A DNA stretch of 64,000 nt from JACVRW01 sp963808545 (lineage in GTDB: Bacteria > Actinomycetota > Thermoleophilia > Solirubrobacterales > Thermoleophilaceae), in contig CAWEGB010000008.1 of the NCBI GenBank assembly GCA_963808545.1, positions 434,001-498,000 of the forward strand, in the 5' to 3' direction. A model generated the notes under the pieces. It was not told where the DNA came from. It ran no database searches and saw only the letters and a program-made list of their open reading frames with translations. The translations under genes were made by a program, and so were the position numbers. Shown here piece after piece: positions 17,440-26,800 of this stretch (within the stretch, counting starts at the first letter, position 1; each line of letters starts with the position of its first letter).

Positions 17440-17484
17440 CTACGTGCACGCGCTGACGTTCTTGAATTGGTTGGTCGAGACCAT
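17440..17484 (-). pseudogene. Vestigial EF-P N-terminus (14 codons)
   Basis: An ATG at 17484 reads MVSTNQFKNVSACT and stops at a TAG. The first nine residues match the start of EF-P (residues 1-9, ISTNQFKN) except for one conservative change, and TTCAAGAACG is identical in DNA. It lies upstream of the SnoaL-like gene that separates it from the real efp. It could be a leftover from an insertion into the efp 5' end, or now serve as a leader peptide of the operon. Confidence 0.55.
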
Positions 17485-17533
17485 GCGCGATTTTGAGCTT
17501 AGCGGCGCGGATTCGACCCCCTGCGCCGTCCCG

Positions 17534-18052
17534 TCAGCGCTTGGCCAGCGCCTCGCGAACCCGCGTCACGCCGTTGAGCGCCGCCGTCATGAGGCGCTCG
17601 GGCGGCGAGTCCTTCGGCGGCATCGCCCCGAGCTGGCGCGCCATGGTCATGCCGTCCATGTACGCCTCCACCCGTTTGATCTGGCCCTCGCTGACCCAGA
17701 TCATGTCCATGCCCTCCATGTCGACCGAGCGGCCGGTGGGACGCATCCCCAGGAAGCTCCCGGAACCGTCGAAGGTGCCGCGCACCTGCCAGCGCACCAC
17801 GGCCTTCTCGGAGTCGCCGACCACGTCCAGCACCTTCAGCTCGAAGTCCGGAAAGGCGTCGTAGAGGTCGCCGAAGAAGTCCCGGATCTCCTCGCGCGAG
17901 GCCGAATCCATCACTCCGTAGATCCTCCCGCGCGCGCCGGGCGCGTAGAAGCGCATCTGCGCGTCGCGCTCGCGTCGCCCCACCGCCTCCAGGTAGGAGC
18001 GGGCGACCTCCGCCGCGCTCGCCGTCCGGGTGTCGCTGCTGAGTGTGCTCAT
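17534..18052 (-). CDS. SnoaL-like ester cyclase family protein
   Basis: A 172-aa member of the SnoaL-like polyketide cyclase/ester cyclase group of the NTF2 superfamily. Characteristic parts are ARSYLEAVGRRERDAQMRFY, EIRDFFGDLYDAFPDFELKV, VVRWQVRGTFDGSGSFLGM and the WVSEGQIKRVEAYMDGMTM strand with a partly conserved acid. Such proteins range from aldol cyclases to proteins with no known activity. It is a separate transcription unit from the efp operon, with a 49-bp spacer. Confidence 0.72.
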   Translation of the reverse strand: MSTLSSDTRTASAAEVARSYLEAVGRRERDAQMRFYAPGARGRIYGVMDSASREEIRDFFGDLYDAFPDFELKVLDVVGDSEKAVVRWQVRGTFDGSGSFLGMRPTGRSVDMEGMDMIWVSEGQIKRVEAYMDGMTMARQLGAMPPKDSPPERLMTAALNGVTRVREALAKR

Positions 18053-18090
18053 GGCCGCAGCCTCCCGCCCGCCCGCTGCGATGTCAACGG

Positions 18091-18831
18091 CTAGCTAGCG
18101 TCCGGCGGCAGGCGCCCCTCCTCGGCCAGCTTCTCGAGGTGGGCGGCGAGGGTCAGCTCCGCCGCTGGGCGAAGCTCGTCGGGGACCTCCGACCAGGCCT
18201 GGTCGAGCAGATCGCCTCGCGTGCGCGCGCCGGCGTCGAGCGCCTCGAGCAGCCGCCGCTCGCGGTCCAGCCGGTGCGCGAGGTACTCGTCGAGCTTCGC
18301 GGCGGGTTCCCAGACGTACGGGCCGTGGCCGGGACAGAGCACTTCGAGCTCGAGTTCCCGGAGCCGGCGAAGCGAGTCGAGGTAGGCCGACAGCGAGCCC
18401 TCGCCGGGCGCGATGAAGACGCTGCCGGTGCCGAGCACCGTGTCCCCGGTGAAGCAGACGCGACCGAAGATCAGGCACACCGAGTCGGCCGAGTGCCCGG
18501 GAGTGGCGAGCGCACGGAACGGTCCCACCTCCGAGCCGTCCGTGGGGAGCGTCACCGGCGCTCCGAGCCGGCCGGCGCCCTCGGCGTGATCGGAGTGGGA
18601 ATGGGTGAGCACCACGCCCTCGATTCCATCCGACGCCGCCTCGCGCACCGCTGTGAGGTGCTCCTCGTCGGCAGGCCCCGGATCCACCACCCAGCCCCCG
18701 ACGACATAGGTGTTCGTGCCGTCCAGCGTCATCGCCGAGGCATTGCCCGCACGGACGCGAACGACGCCCTCGGGATCAGTGTCGAAAGCCTGCACCAGCA
18801 GGGGTTCTAGCGGAGTATGCTCGGCAGGCAT
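18091..18831 (-). CDS. MBL-fold metallohydrolase (glyoxalase II/LACTB2-like)
   Basis: A cytosolic metallo-beta-lactamase-fold hydrolase (246 aa). The di-zinc motif THSHSDHAEGA (HxHxDH), the GHSADSV His and the GDTVLGTGS Asp and LCPGHGP His complete the ligand set. The C-terminal winged-helix-like extension (HRLDRERRLLEAL...TLAAHLEKLAEEGRL) matches LACTB2/CPSF-like single-strand nuclease or thioesterase relatives, so RNA or thioester substrates are both possible. Its ATG begins at the same nucleotide as the TTG of the divergent phosphatase gene. Confidence 0.85.
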   Translation of the reverse strand: MPAEHTPLEPLLVQAFDTDPEGVVRVRAGNASAMTLDGTNTYVVGGWVVDPGPADEEHLTAVREAASDGIEGVVLTHSHSDHAEGAGRLGAPVTLPTDGSEVGPFRALATPGHSADSVCLIFGRVCFTGDTVLGTGSVFIAPGEGSLSAYLDSLRRLRELELEVLCPGHGPYVWEPAAKLDEYLAHRLDRERRLLEALDAGARTRGDLLDQAWSEVPDELRPAAELTLAAHLEKLAEEGRLPPDAS

Positions 18832-21353
18832 TGCGCTCGCGGATCGACCCGGGGGGATTTGCGAGCGAGCGGGTCGTCCTCCTGCTCGCTCTCGGAGTGC
18901 TCCTCATCGTGACCGTCGTCGACCTGGCCGTCGGCGGCCGAGCCGTGCTGGTGGAACTGCTGGTGGCGGGACCGCTCGTCGCCGCAACGCGGTGCTCGGT
19001 CGTGAAGACCGCATTGGTGGCCGCCCTGGCGCTGGCCATCTCGATCCCGCTGGGCCTGACCGGCGACGCGCTCTTCGGCGCTGAGCACCTGAGCGGCGTA
19101 GTCGCCCTCGCCGTCGGCAGCCTCCTTGCCGTGGCCATCGCCGCGCTGCGCTCCGGCCGTGAGCGCGACGCCGCCCGGCTGGCCGTCCAGTACGAGGTGG
19201 CCCGCGTGCTGGCCGAATCGGACTCCATGGAGGAGGCGGGACCGCCGCTGCTCGAGGCGATCGCCCGTCCCCTGGGCTGGCGGGCGGCGCACCTGTGGCA
19301 GCAGGACGGCGACGGCCGGCTCAGGCGCATCGCCGCCTGGGTCGGCAGCGGCCGAGACCTGGCCGACTTCGAGCGACAGAGCCTCGAGCTACGGCCAGAG
19401 CCCGGACGGGGACTGCCCGGCCGCGTGTGGCAAGCCCGGCGCCCGGTGTGGGTCACCGACCTGAGCACAGACGAGAACTTCTTCCGCCACGAGGGCGCCG
19501 CTGCCGGCGGGCTGGTGTGCGGCATGGCCTTCCCCGTGCAGAGCGCCGACCGTCTGGTGGCGGTGATCGAGCTGTTCTCCCACGAGCGCCGGGAGCTCGA
19601 CCGGCCGCTGGTGGCGCTCACCGAGGCGCTGGGGGCGCAGATCGCCGCCTTCGCCAGCCGGATGAGCGCCACCGCCGCAGTTCGCGCCAGCGAGAGCCGG
19701 GCCAGCCAGTCCCGCGACCAGCTGGAGGCCATGCTGCAGGGGGTGGCCGACGCCGTGACCGTGCAGGCGCCCGACGGTCGTCTGCTGTTCGTCAACGACG
19801 CCGCGGTGGAGACGCTCGGCTTCAGCTCCAGCGCGGAGCTCCTCGGGTCGCCGCCGGGCGAGATCCTGTCGCGGTTCGAGATCCTTGACCCCGACGGCGC
19901 ACCGTTTCCGCTCAACGACCTGCCGGGCCGACGCGCCCTCGACGGAGAGGAGGGTGCCGAGGCGGTGGTCCGCTTTCAGACCAAGGGCACCGGTGAGGAG
20001 CGCTGGGCCAACATCAAGGCCACTCCGGTGCGAAACGGCGACGGCGCCGTGGCGATGGCGATCAACGTCATCGAGGACATCAGCGCGCACAAGCGCTCGG
20101 AGCTCGCTCAGCGCTTCCTGTCGCGCACGAGCGAGGTGCTGGGCCACTGGGTTGGCACAGACGAGCTGCTCGAGCGCGTGGCGGCCCTGGCCGTCCCGGA
20201 GATCGCCGACTGGTGTGCCGTGGACGTCGTGAGCGAGCCGGGCGACCTGCGGCGGGTGACGCTCACCCACGCCGATCCGGAGCAGCGTGCCCGGGGCGAG
20301 GAGCTGTCCGCGCGCTATCCCCCCGACCCCGCTACCTCGGCGGTCCACCGGGTCATGCTCACCGGGGTGGCCGAGCTGTATCCGGAGATCACCGCCGAGC
20401 TGGTTCGCCAGACGACCCAGGACGAGGGGCACTTTCGCCTGCTCTCCGAATTCGGGATGCGGTCGGCGTTGATCGTCCCGATGACCGTGCGCGAGCGCAC
20501 GCTCGGCGTCATCACGTTCGTGACCGGGCCCTCCGGCCGGCGCTTCGACGAGACGGACCTCGCGGTAACCGAGGAGCTGGCCCGGCGCTGCGCGACCGCG
20601 CTCGACAACACCCGCCTCTATCGCGAGCGCTCGTACATCGCCCGCACGCTTCAGCAGAGCCTCCTCCCGGTGGAGCTGCCCGACATGCCCGGCATCGAGG
20701 CGGCGGCGCGCTTTCGGCCGACCGGAGAGGGCAACGAGGTCGGGGGAGACTTCTATGACCTGTTCCGGAGCGAGGGACCGGGTTGGACGGTGATCATGGG
20801 CGACGTGTGCGGCAAGGGGCCCGACGCCGCGGCGGTGACGGCCCTGGCACGCTACACCCTGCGCGCCGCCGCGATGCGGGAGCGGCTGCCGAGCCGCAGC
20901 CTGGCGCTCCTCAACGAGGCGCTGCTGCGCCAGCGCTCCGACCGCCGCTTCTGCACCGTGGCCTACGCCTACCTGGAGATGGTCGACGGGGGCGCCCGGC
21001 TCGACGTGGCCAGCGGCGGCCACCCACTGCCGATGCTGGTTCGTGGTGACGGCACCGTCGAGCGTGTGGGTGTGCCGGGCACGCTGCTCGGAGTGGTGCC
21101 CGACCCGCAGATCGCGGACCGCGCGGTGACGCTCTCGCCCGGCGACCTCCTGGTCTTCTTCACCGACGGCGTGATCGAGTCCCGCGGAACGGAGCGGCGG
21201 TTGGACGAGGACCGGCTGGCCGACCTGCTCAGCCGCTGTGCCGGTGGTGACGCGGACACGGTGGCCGCCGAGGTGGAGCACGCCGCGCTGCGCTCCTGGG
21301 GCGGCCGGGCCGGCGACGACATCGCCGTGCTCGTGCTTCGCGTAGCGCCCTGA
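18831..21353 (+). CDS. Membrane GAF-PAS-GAF-SpoIIE (PP2C) phosphatase
   Basis: An 840-aa signalling phosphatase of the RsbU/SpoIIE type that would dephosphorylate an anti-sigma antagonist. Order: three or four membrane helices (residues about 13-105), a GAF domain (120-275, with GRGLPGRVWQARRPVWV), a PAS domain (290-400, VADAVTVQAPDGRLLFVND), a second GAF (430-590), and the SpoIIE PP2C domain (620-838). The phosphatase domain has GNEVGGDFYDLF, VMGDVCGKGPDAAAV, ASGGHPLPML and DGVIESRG, which supply the metal-binding aspartates. The start is TTG at 18831; a TATGCT ten bases upstream could be a -10 of a near-leaderless mRNA. It is followed by a HATPase gene, a likely partner. Confidence 0.87.
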   Translation: MRSRIDPGGFASERVVLLLALGVLLIVTVVDLAVGGRAVLVELLVAGPLVAATRCSVVKTALVAALALAISIPLGLTGDALFGAEHLSGVVALAVGSLLAVAIAALRSGRERDAARLAVQYEVARVLAESDSMEEAGPPLLEAIARPLGWRAAHLWQQDGDGRLRRIAAWVGSGRDLADFERQSLELRPEPGRGLPGRVWQARRPVWVTDLSTDENFFRHEGAAAGGLVCGMAFPVQSADRLVAVIELFSHERRELDRPLVALTEALGAQIAAFASRMSATAAVRASESRASQSRDQLEAMLQGVADAVTVQAPDGRLLFVNDAAVETLGFSSSAELLGSPPGEILSRFEILDPDGAPFPLNDLPGRRALDGEEGAEAVVRFQTKGTGEERWANIKATPVRNGDGAVAMAINVIEDISAHKRSELAQRFLSRTSEVLGHWVGTDELLERVAALAVPEIADWCAVDVVSEPGDLRRVTLTHADPEQRARGEELSARYPPDPATSAVHRVMLTGVAELYPEITAELVRQTTQDEGHFRLLSEFGMRSALIVPMTVRERTLGVITFVTGPSGRRFDETDLAVTEELARRCATALDNTRLYRERSYIARTLQQSLLPVELPDMPGIEAAARFRPTGEGNEVGGDFYDLFRSEGPGWTVIMGDVCGKGPDAAAVTALARYTLRAAAMRERLPSRSLALLNEALLRQRSDRRFCTVAYAYLEMVDGGARLDVASGGHPLPMLVRGDGTVERVGVPGTLLGVVPDPQIADRAVTLSPGDLLVFFTDGVIESRGTERRLDEDRLADLLSRCAGGDADTVAAEVEHAALRSWGGRAGDDIAVLVLRVAP

Positions 21354-21474
21354 GCCGGCCGGGATCCGGGCCGCCGGCCGGGGTGGGGATGTTGAGCGCC
21401 CTGCCACGACGGGTAGGACCGGTGGAGATGTCCCCCAGCTGCATCCCCGGCGCGACTCCAGCGCACACAGGCCG

Positions 21475-21864
21475 TTGGCGTGCGCGGTGGAAGACGACCT
21501 GAATGTGCGCCTGAGCGGCGGGCAAGAGGCGCCTGCGCGGGCGCGGAGGGCGCTGGCCAGGCTACGGGCCGATCTGGACGCGCCGACCATGGAGACGCTC
21601 CACCTCCTGGTGACCGAGCTGGTGGGCAACAGCGTCAAGCACGCGAAGGCGGAGAGCGTGGTCCTGAACGTGCGGGTGAACTCGAGAGCGGTGCTCGCCG
21701 AGGTGACCGACGAAGGAGAAGGGTTTCGCCCCACCAGCGCCAGCGTCCGGCGGGCCGACGACACCGGCTGGGGACTCTTCATGGTCGAGCGGCTGGCCGA
21801 TCGCTGGGGCGTGGTCCGCGACGGCAGGGCCACGCGTGTGTGGTTCGAGCTGAGCCGCGCCTAG
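21475..21864 (+). CDS. HATPase_c protein, RsbW/anti-sigma regulatory factor-like
   Basis: A 129-aa single-domain GHKL ATPase of the serine-protein-kinase/anti-sigma type. N box LVTELVGNSVKHA, G1 box TDEGEGFRP and G2 box GWGLFMVERLADRWG are all visible. In partner-switching systems such a kinase phosphorylates an antagonist that a SpoIIE-type phosphatase reactivates; the phosphatase gene lies 121 bp upstream on the same strand. No STAS antagonist or sigma gene is nearby. Start TTG at 21475 or GTG at 21487. Confidence 0.78.
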   Translation: MACAVEDDLNVRLSGGQEAPARARRALARLRADLDAPTMETLHLLVTELVGNSVKHAKAESVVLNVRVNSRAVLAEVTDEGEGFRPTSASVRRADDTGWGLFMVERLADRWGVVRDGRATRVWFELSRA

Positions 21865-21870
21865 CGGGGC

Positions 21871-22782
21871 TCAGAAGCTCAGCTGCTCCTCCTCCGGCGG
21901 CGCCTGCCCCAGCAGGGCGCGGAAGCGCTGCGCCGCTGTGGGAGCGTCGTCGTCGCGGTTGTTGTTGAAGGCCACATGGACCTCTGTGGCCTGCTCGGCC
22001 ATCTCGAGCACGCGATGCTTGACCTCCTCGAGCTCCGCGTCGTCGTAGCGCCAGCCGAAGCGCTCCGCCACCGACCTGCCCTTCAGATAACCGTCGGTGT
22101 TGCGCCCGTGCAGGCGCAGGTAGGCCAGGTCGTCGCGGGTGACCGCGTCGAGGTCCGAGGGCATGATGGGCACGTGGTCGCCGGGTGGCGCGTCCACGCT
22201 GACGAAGGCGACCCCGTGATCGGAGAACCACTCGATCGTCTCCGCACGCCGGTGCTCGCGCACCCAGCCACGATGGCGGAGCTCGATCGCCAGCCGCTGC
22301 GAGCCGAAGGCCGCCACGAGGCCGTCGAGCTCGTCCAGCCGGTTCTTGCCGGGCGCGAACGCCGGGGTCATCTGAACGAGGTAGGCCCCGAGCTTTCCGG
22401 CGTCCGCAAGAGGAGCGGTCTCCTCGAGCAGGCGAGCGACGAGAGCTGCCTCGAGCTCCGGGTTCATCAACACCCGTCGCCGTGTTCCGGTTCCCACGCC
22501 CTCGCGCATGTCCGGCGGAAGCGAATCGAGCGGCGCGGCGTGGCGGGACAGTGCGCGGTGCGCCTTGACGTCGAAGGTGAACTCGTCCGGTGTGATCTGA
22601 ACCCAGCCGTGCACGGTGTTGCGGTCCGGGATGGCGTAGAAGCTCGAGTTGAGCTCGACCGCGTTGAACCGCTGCGCGTACCAGGGCAGCCGCTCCTTCG
22701 CCGCCATCCCGCGTGGATACCACTCCTTCACGAAGCCGGGGTCGGCCCAGCTGGAGGTGCCTACGAGGATGCGGCCGGCCAT
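21871..22782 (-). CDS. DUF72 domain-containing protein
   Basis: A TIM-barrel protein of the DUF72/YecE family (303 aa), function unknown; related to nothing biochemically proven that I know. Family motifs: VGTSSWADPGFVKEWYP, LPWYAQRFNAVELNSSFYAIP, FTFDVKAHRALS, YLRLHGRN and VHVAFNNNRDDDAP with GDHVPIMPSDLD. ATG at 22782 was chosen; another ATG is nine bases upstream. It ends seven bases from the convergent HATPase gene and is divergent from the M48 peptidase gene by 36 bp. Confidence 0.85.
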   Translation of the reverse strand: MAGRILVGTSSWADPGFVKEWYPRGMAAKERLPWYAQRFNAVELNSSFYAIPDRNTVHGWVQITPDEFTFDVKAHRALSRHAAPLDSLPPDMREGVGTGTRRRVLMNPELEAALVARLLEETAPLADAGKLGAYLVQMTPAFAPGKNRLDELDGLVAAFGSQRLAIELRHRGWVREHRRAETIEWFSDHGVAFVSVDAPPGDHVPIMPSDLDAVTRDDLAYLRLHGRNTDGYLKGRSVAERFGWRYDDAELEEVKHRVLEMAEQATEVHVAFNNNRDDDAPTAAQRFRALLGQAPPEEEQLSF

Positions 22783-22818
22783 GGGCCACATCCTGACGGG
22801 CCAGCTAGATTGACCGGC

Positions 22819-23826
22819 ATGGCCGAGCAACTCGAGGAGGTCTGGAAGCTCGACCGGATCTCGCCCAAGGCCTACCAGCACCCGGCCGACCGCGCGGCCA
22901 CGGCGGCACTCGCGAAGGTGCCCTATCTCGACCAGGTCGTGCGCCGCCTGGTGGCGCTGGGCTACGAGCGAGCCCTGCGGGCGGCCTCGCTGGGTTCCGC
23001 GGTGCGCCTGGGCCAGAACCAGCTGCCTCGGATCTGGGTGCTCCACCGCCAGGTGTTCAACGCCCTCGACATGGAGGACGTGCCCGACCTCTACATCACC
23101 CAGTTCCCGCTGGCCAACGCATACGCCATGGGCACCAGCAAGCCGATCGTGGTGATCAACTCCGAGCTCGTGCGGATCCTCGACGAGGAGGGCCGCCGCA
23201 TCGTGCTGGCCCACGAGGCGGCCCACGTGCATTCCGATCACGTGCTCTACCGCACCGCGCTGCTGATCCTCATGCGCCTCGGCTCGTCGATGCGGCTGCC
23301 GCTGCTGGCCGGCCTGCCGCTGCTGGCGATCCAGCTGGCGCTGCTCGAGTGGTTCCGGGCCGCTGAGCTGTCATGCGACCGCGCGGCGGCCCTGGTGACC
23401 CGCGACCCGATGGCGGTGTGCCGCGCGATGATGGTCCTGGCCGCCGGCGAGGAGGCCGACGAGCTCAGCCTCGACGCCTTCATCGCCCAGGGCATGGACT
23501 ACACGGACGGTGGCGGTGGCCTCGAGCGCATGACCAAGCTGATGCAGGACCTGCGCCTGACCCACCCGATGCCGGTGCGCCGCGTGAAGATGCTGCTCGA
23601 CTGGGTGCGCGAGGGCGACTACGACGCGATGGTGCGCGGCGAGTACCTGCGCCGTGACGAGGAGGCCGAGTGGCGCGACGAGGCCGAGGCCGCGGGCGCG
23701 TTCTACTCCGACAACATCGCGGGCGCGTTCGCCCAGGCCGGCTCCTCGATCGCCGAGGTGGGACAGCAGCTCGGCGATTGGCTCAAGCGCAATCGCGCAG
23801 AGGACGATCGCGACGACGAGAAGTAG
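22819..23826 (+). CDS. M48 family zinc metallopeptidase
   Basis: A 335-aa membrane-associated zinc endopeptidase of the HtpX/Ste24 family. The zinc motif is HEAAH in IVLAHEAAHVHSDHVLY; the third ligand Glu/Asp is in RAAELSCDRAA. Two hydrophobic segments (ALLILMRLGSSMRLPLLAGL and LPLLAIQLALLEWF) lie between them, as in HtpX-like proteins. ANAYAMGTSKPIVVINSELV is also typical. The acidic C-terminus (EDDRDDEK) and the 270-335 region are family-variable. Probably membrane-protein quality control. Confidence 0.88.
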   Translation: MAEQLEEVWKLDRISPKAYQHPADRAATAALAKVPYLDQVVRRLVALGYERALRAASLGSAVRLGQNQLPRIWVLHRQVFNALDMEDVPDLYITQFPLANAYAMGTSKPIVVINSELVRILDEEGRRIVLAHEAAHVHSDHVLYRTALLILMRLGSSMRLPLLAGLPLLAIQLALLEWFRAAELSCDRAAALVTRDPMAVCRAMMVLAAGEEADELSLDAFIAQGMDYTDGGGGLERMTKLMQDLRLTHPMPVRRVKMLLDWVREGDYDAMVRGEYLRRDEEAEWRDEAEAAGAFYSDNIAGAFAQAGSSIAEVGQQLGDWLKRNRAEDDRDDEK

Positions 23827-23841
23827 GGATTCTCGGCTGAC

Positions 23842-26800
23842 CTAACGGCCTCGCCTCCCGAAGGAGTGGCCGGCCGGGACCACCGCCCGCAGGTCGGCCT
23901 CCTCGCCGCCGCGCATCACGTCGTCGCCGGCCTCGCTCGACCACGTGCGGCGGGGCTCGATGTGGGTGACCTTGGCCCGTGGCAGATCGGGACGCTCGAG
24001 GCGCTCGATGCGGTCGACCAGCACGTTCACGGTGCCGTCCCGGCGCTCCAGGCGCCCGGTGGCCAGCACCAGCGGCTCGGTGCGCACCGCCAGGCGGAAG
24101 CGATCGTGTACCGGCGGAGGCACGATCAGGTTGATCGTGCCGAGCTCGTCCTCCAGCAGCATGAAGGTGACCCCCTTGGCGGTGGCGGGGCGCTGGCGGG
24201 CCACCACGAGCCCCGCCACCCGCACCCGGCGCCCGTTCTCGTGTCGCTCGAGCTCGTCGCTCGTGCGCAGATCGTCGGGCAACCCGGGCCTCATCAGCTC
24301 GAGCGGGTGCTCGCGCAGGGTGACCCCCGTGGAGCCGTAGTCGGCCAGCATCCGCTCCCAGGCCGAGAGCGCCCGCAGCTCGGGACCCTCGTGAGCGTCG
24401 AGCGGAAGGGCGAGCTGGGTGCCCTCCTCCACCGGCGTTCCGGGAACGGCCACGCCGAGCATCCACAGCGCGCGACGGCGCCGGCCCTGCTCGGGACCGT
24501 CCACCAGGGCGTCACACGCCCCCGCCCAGGCCAGCCTCCCCAGGGTCTCTCCCGACGCTCCCGATCGTCCGGCCAGATCGCCGAGCGAGCGCCACTGCCC
24601 TCCGTCGCGGCGCTCGACGGCCATCGCCTTGACCTCCTGCTCGCGCACGCCGCTCACGTACCCGAGCCCCAGCCTCACCGCGAGGCCGGTGGGAAGCACT
24701 TCGACCACGCACTTGGCGTCGCTGCGCACCACACAGGGCGGCAGCACCTCCATCCTCTTGCGCTGTGCCTCGTGCACGAGGTTGTCGGGCGGATAGAAGC
24801 CCATCGGCTGCTCGTTGAGCAGGGCACACAGGAACTCGGGGTGGTAGTGCACCCGCAGCCAGGTGGACTGGTAGGCCAGCAGCCCGAACGCCGCTGAGTG
24901 GGCCTTGGGGAAGCCGAACCCGGCGAAGCCCACGATCTGCTGCCACACCCTCTCGGCCACCTCGCGCGAAGCGCCGTGGGCGGTGCCGCCGGCGATGAAC
25001 TTCTCCTCGTAGGCGCGGATCGCCGCCTCGGAGCGCTTGCGGCTCATCGCCCGCCGCAGCCCTTCGGCCTCCCCCGGGCTGAAGCCGGCGAAGGCCATCG
25101 CCACCTCGAGCACCTGGTCCTGGAATACGATCGTGCCGAGCGTGTCGCGCAGCACCGGCTCGAGCGTGGGATGAAGGTAGGGCACCTCGTACGACGGATC
25201 CGCCCGCAGCGCCTTGCGGTTCTCGATGTAGGGGTGCACCGCTCCACCGACGATCGGCCCCGGCCGCACCAGCGCCACCTGGACGGTGAGGTCGTCGAGG
25301 TTCTCGGGCCGCGTGCGCTTGAGCATCTGCATCTGCGCGCGCGACTCGATCTGGAACACGCCGGTGGTCTCCGCCTCCTGGATGCGGGCGTACACCTCCC
25401 GGTCGTCGTAGGGGATGCGCGACAGGTCGATGCGCTCGTTGCGCACCCGGGCGATCTCGTCCACACAGCGCTCGACCGCAGAGAGCATCCCCAGCCCGAG
25501 CAGGTCGATCTTGAGAAAGCCGGCGTCGCCGCACGAGTCCTTGTCCCACTGGACCATCTGCCGGCCCTCCATCGAAGCGGGCTGGACCGGGCACAGGTCG
25601 ATCAGCGGCTGGGTGGAGATGACCATCCCACCCGGGTGCTGGGACTGATGGCGCGGCAGCCCCCAGGCGTCGCGGGCGAGCTTGACCAGCGCGTCCCAGC
25701 GTGGCGAGCGGTGGCCCCGGTTGTCGTGCTCCGGCACTTCTTCCTCGATGTCGTTGCGGTCCTTCCAGGGATCGACCGCCCGGGCGAGCCGCTCGATCTC
25801 ACCCGGCGGCAGCCCCAGCGCCTTGGCGAAGTCCCGCACCGCCGAGCGCACCTGGAAGGTGGCGAAGGCGGCCACGAGCGCACAGCGGTCGCGGCCGTAG
25901 CGGTCGTGCACGCGCGGGATCAGGACGTCGCGGATGTCGCGCGGGAAGTCGAGGTCGATGTCCGGAAGCGCGGTGAGCTCCTCGTTGAGGAAGCGCCCCA
26001 GCAGCAGCTCGTTCTCGATCGGGTCGACATGCGAGAGCCCGGTGAGGTAACAGACGATCGAGGACACGCTCGAGCCCCTCCCCCGCCCCGGAGGCATCAG
26101 CCGCCGCGCCGATTCCGGGCCGCGCACCTCCGCCGCCACCCCCCGGGCCAGCTCGAGCATGTCGCGGTGGAGCAGGAAGAAGCCGGACAGCCCCAGATGG
26201 CGGATCACCCGCAGCTCCTCGTCGAGCCGGCCGATCGCCTCCTCACGGCTGCGGCGCCCGGAGTAGCGCTCCTCGAACACCCCCCGGCAGAGCTCGGCCA
26301 GGTTGCGATCGGCGTCCGGATCCTCCGAGCCGGGATAGCGATAGCCGAGATCCTCGGTGAGGTCGAAGCGAAGGCGCTCGGCCAGCCGCCCGCTCTCCTC
26401 CACGGCGTCGGGATGGTCGCGAAAGCGCTGGGCCATGCGCTCGGGGGGCGAGAGCACGTGCGACGAGTTGCCGCGGCGGCGGGGCTCGGTCTCGTCGAGC
26501 GTGGCCCCCAGCCGCACGGCGACCATGGCGTCCTGCAGGGGAATGCGCTCCCGCGCGTGCGCATGGATGTTGCCCGTGGCCACGGGCGGCACTCCGAGCC
26601 GCTCGCCGAGCTCGGACAGAAGCCGGTTGCGACGCCGGTCGTGGCGCCAGTAGGGACGCTGCAGCTCGATGCGAAAGCGGTCGCGGCCGAAGATCCCGAG
26701 CAGGCGGCGCGCCATTGCGGCGGCCCCCGGGTGATCCTCGGCCTCGAGGCGCGACGCCACCGCCCCGTCGCCCGCACACCCGGACAGGCAGACCAGCCCG

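Noticed and set aside
21354..21474. GC-only palindrome (CCGGCC/GGCCGG) after the phosphatase gene as a terminator
   Set aside because: No T-tract and short stems of plain GC, expected by chance in this composition.
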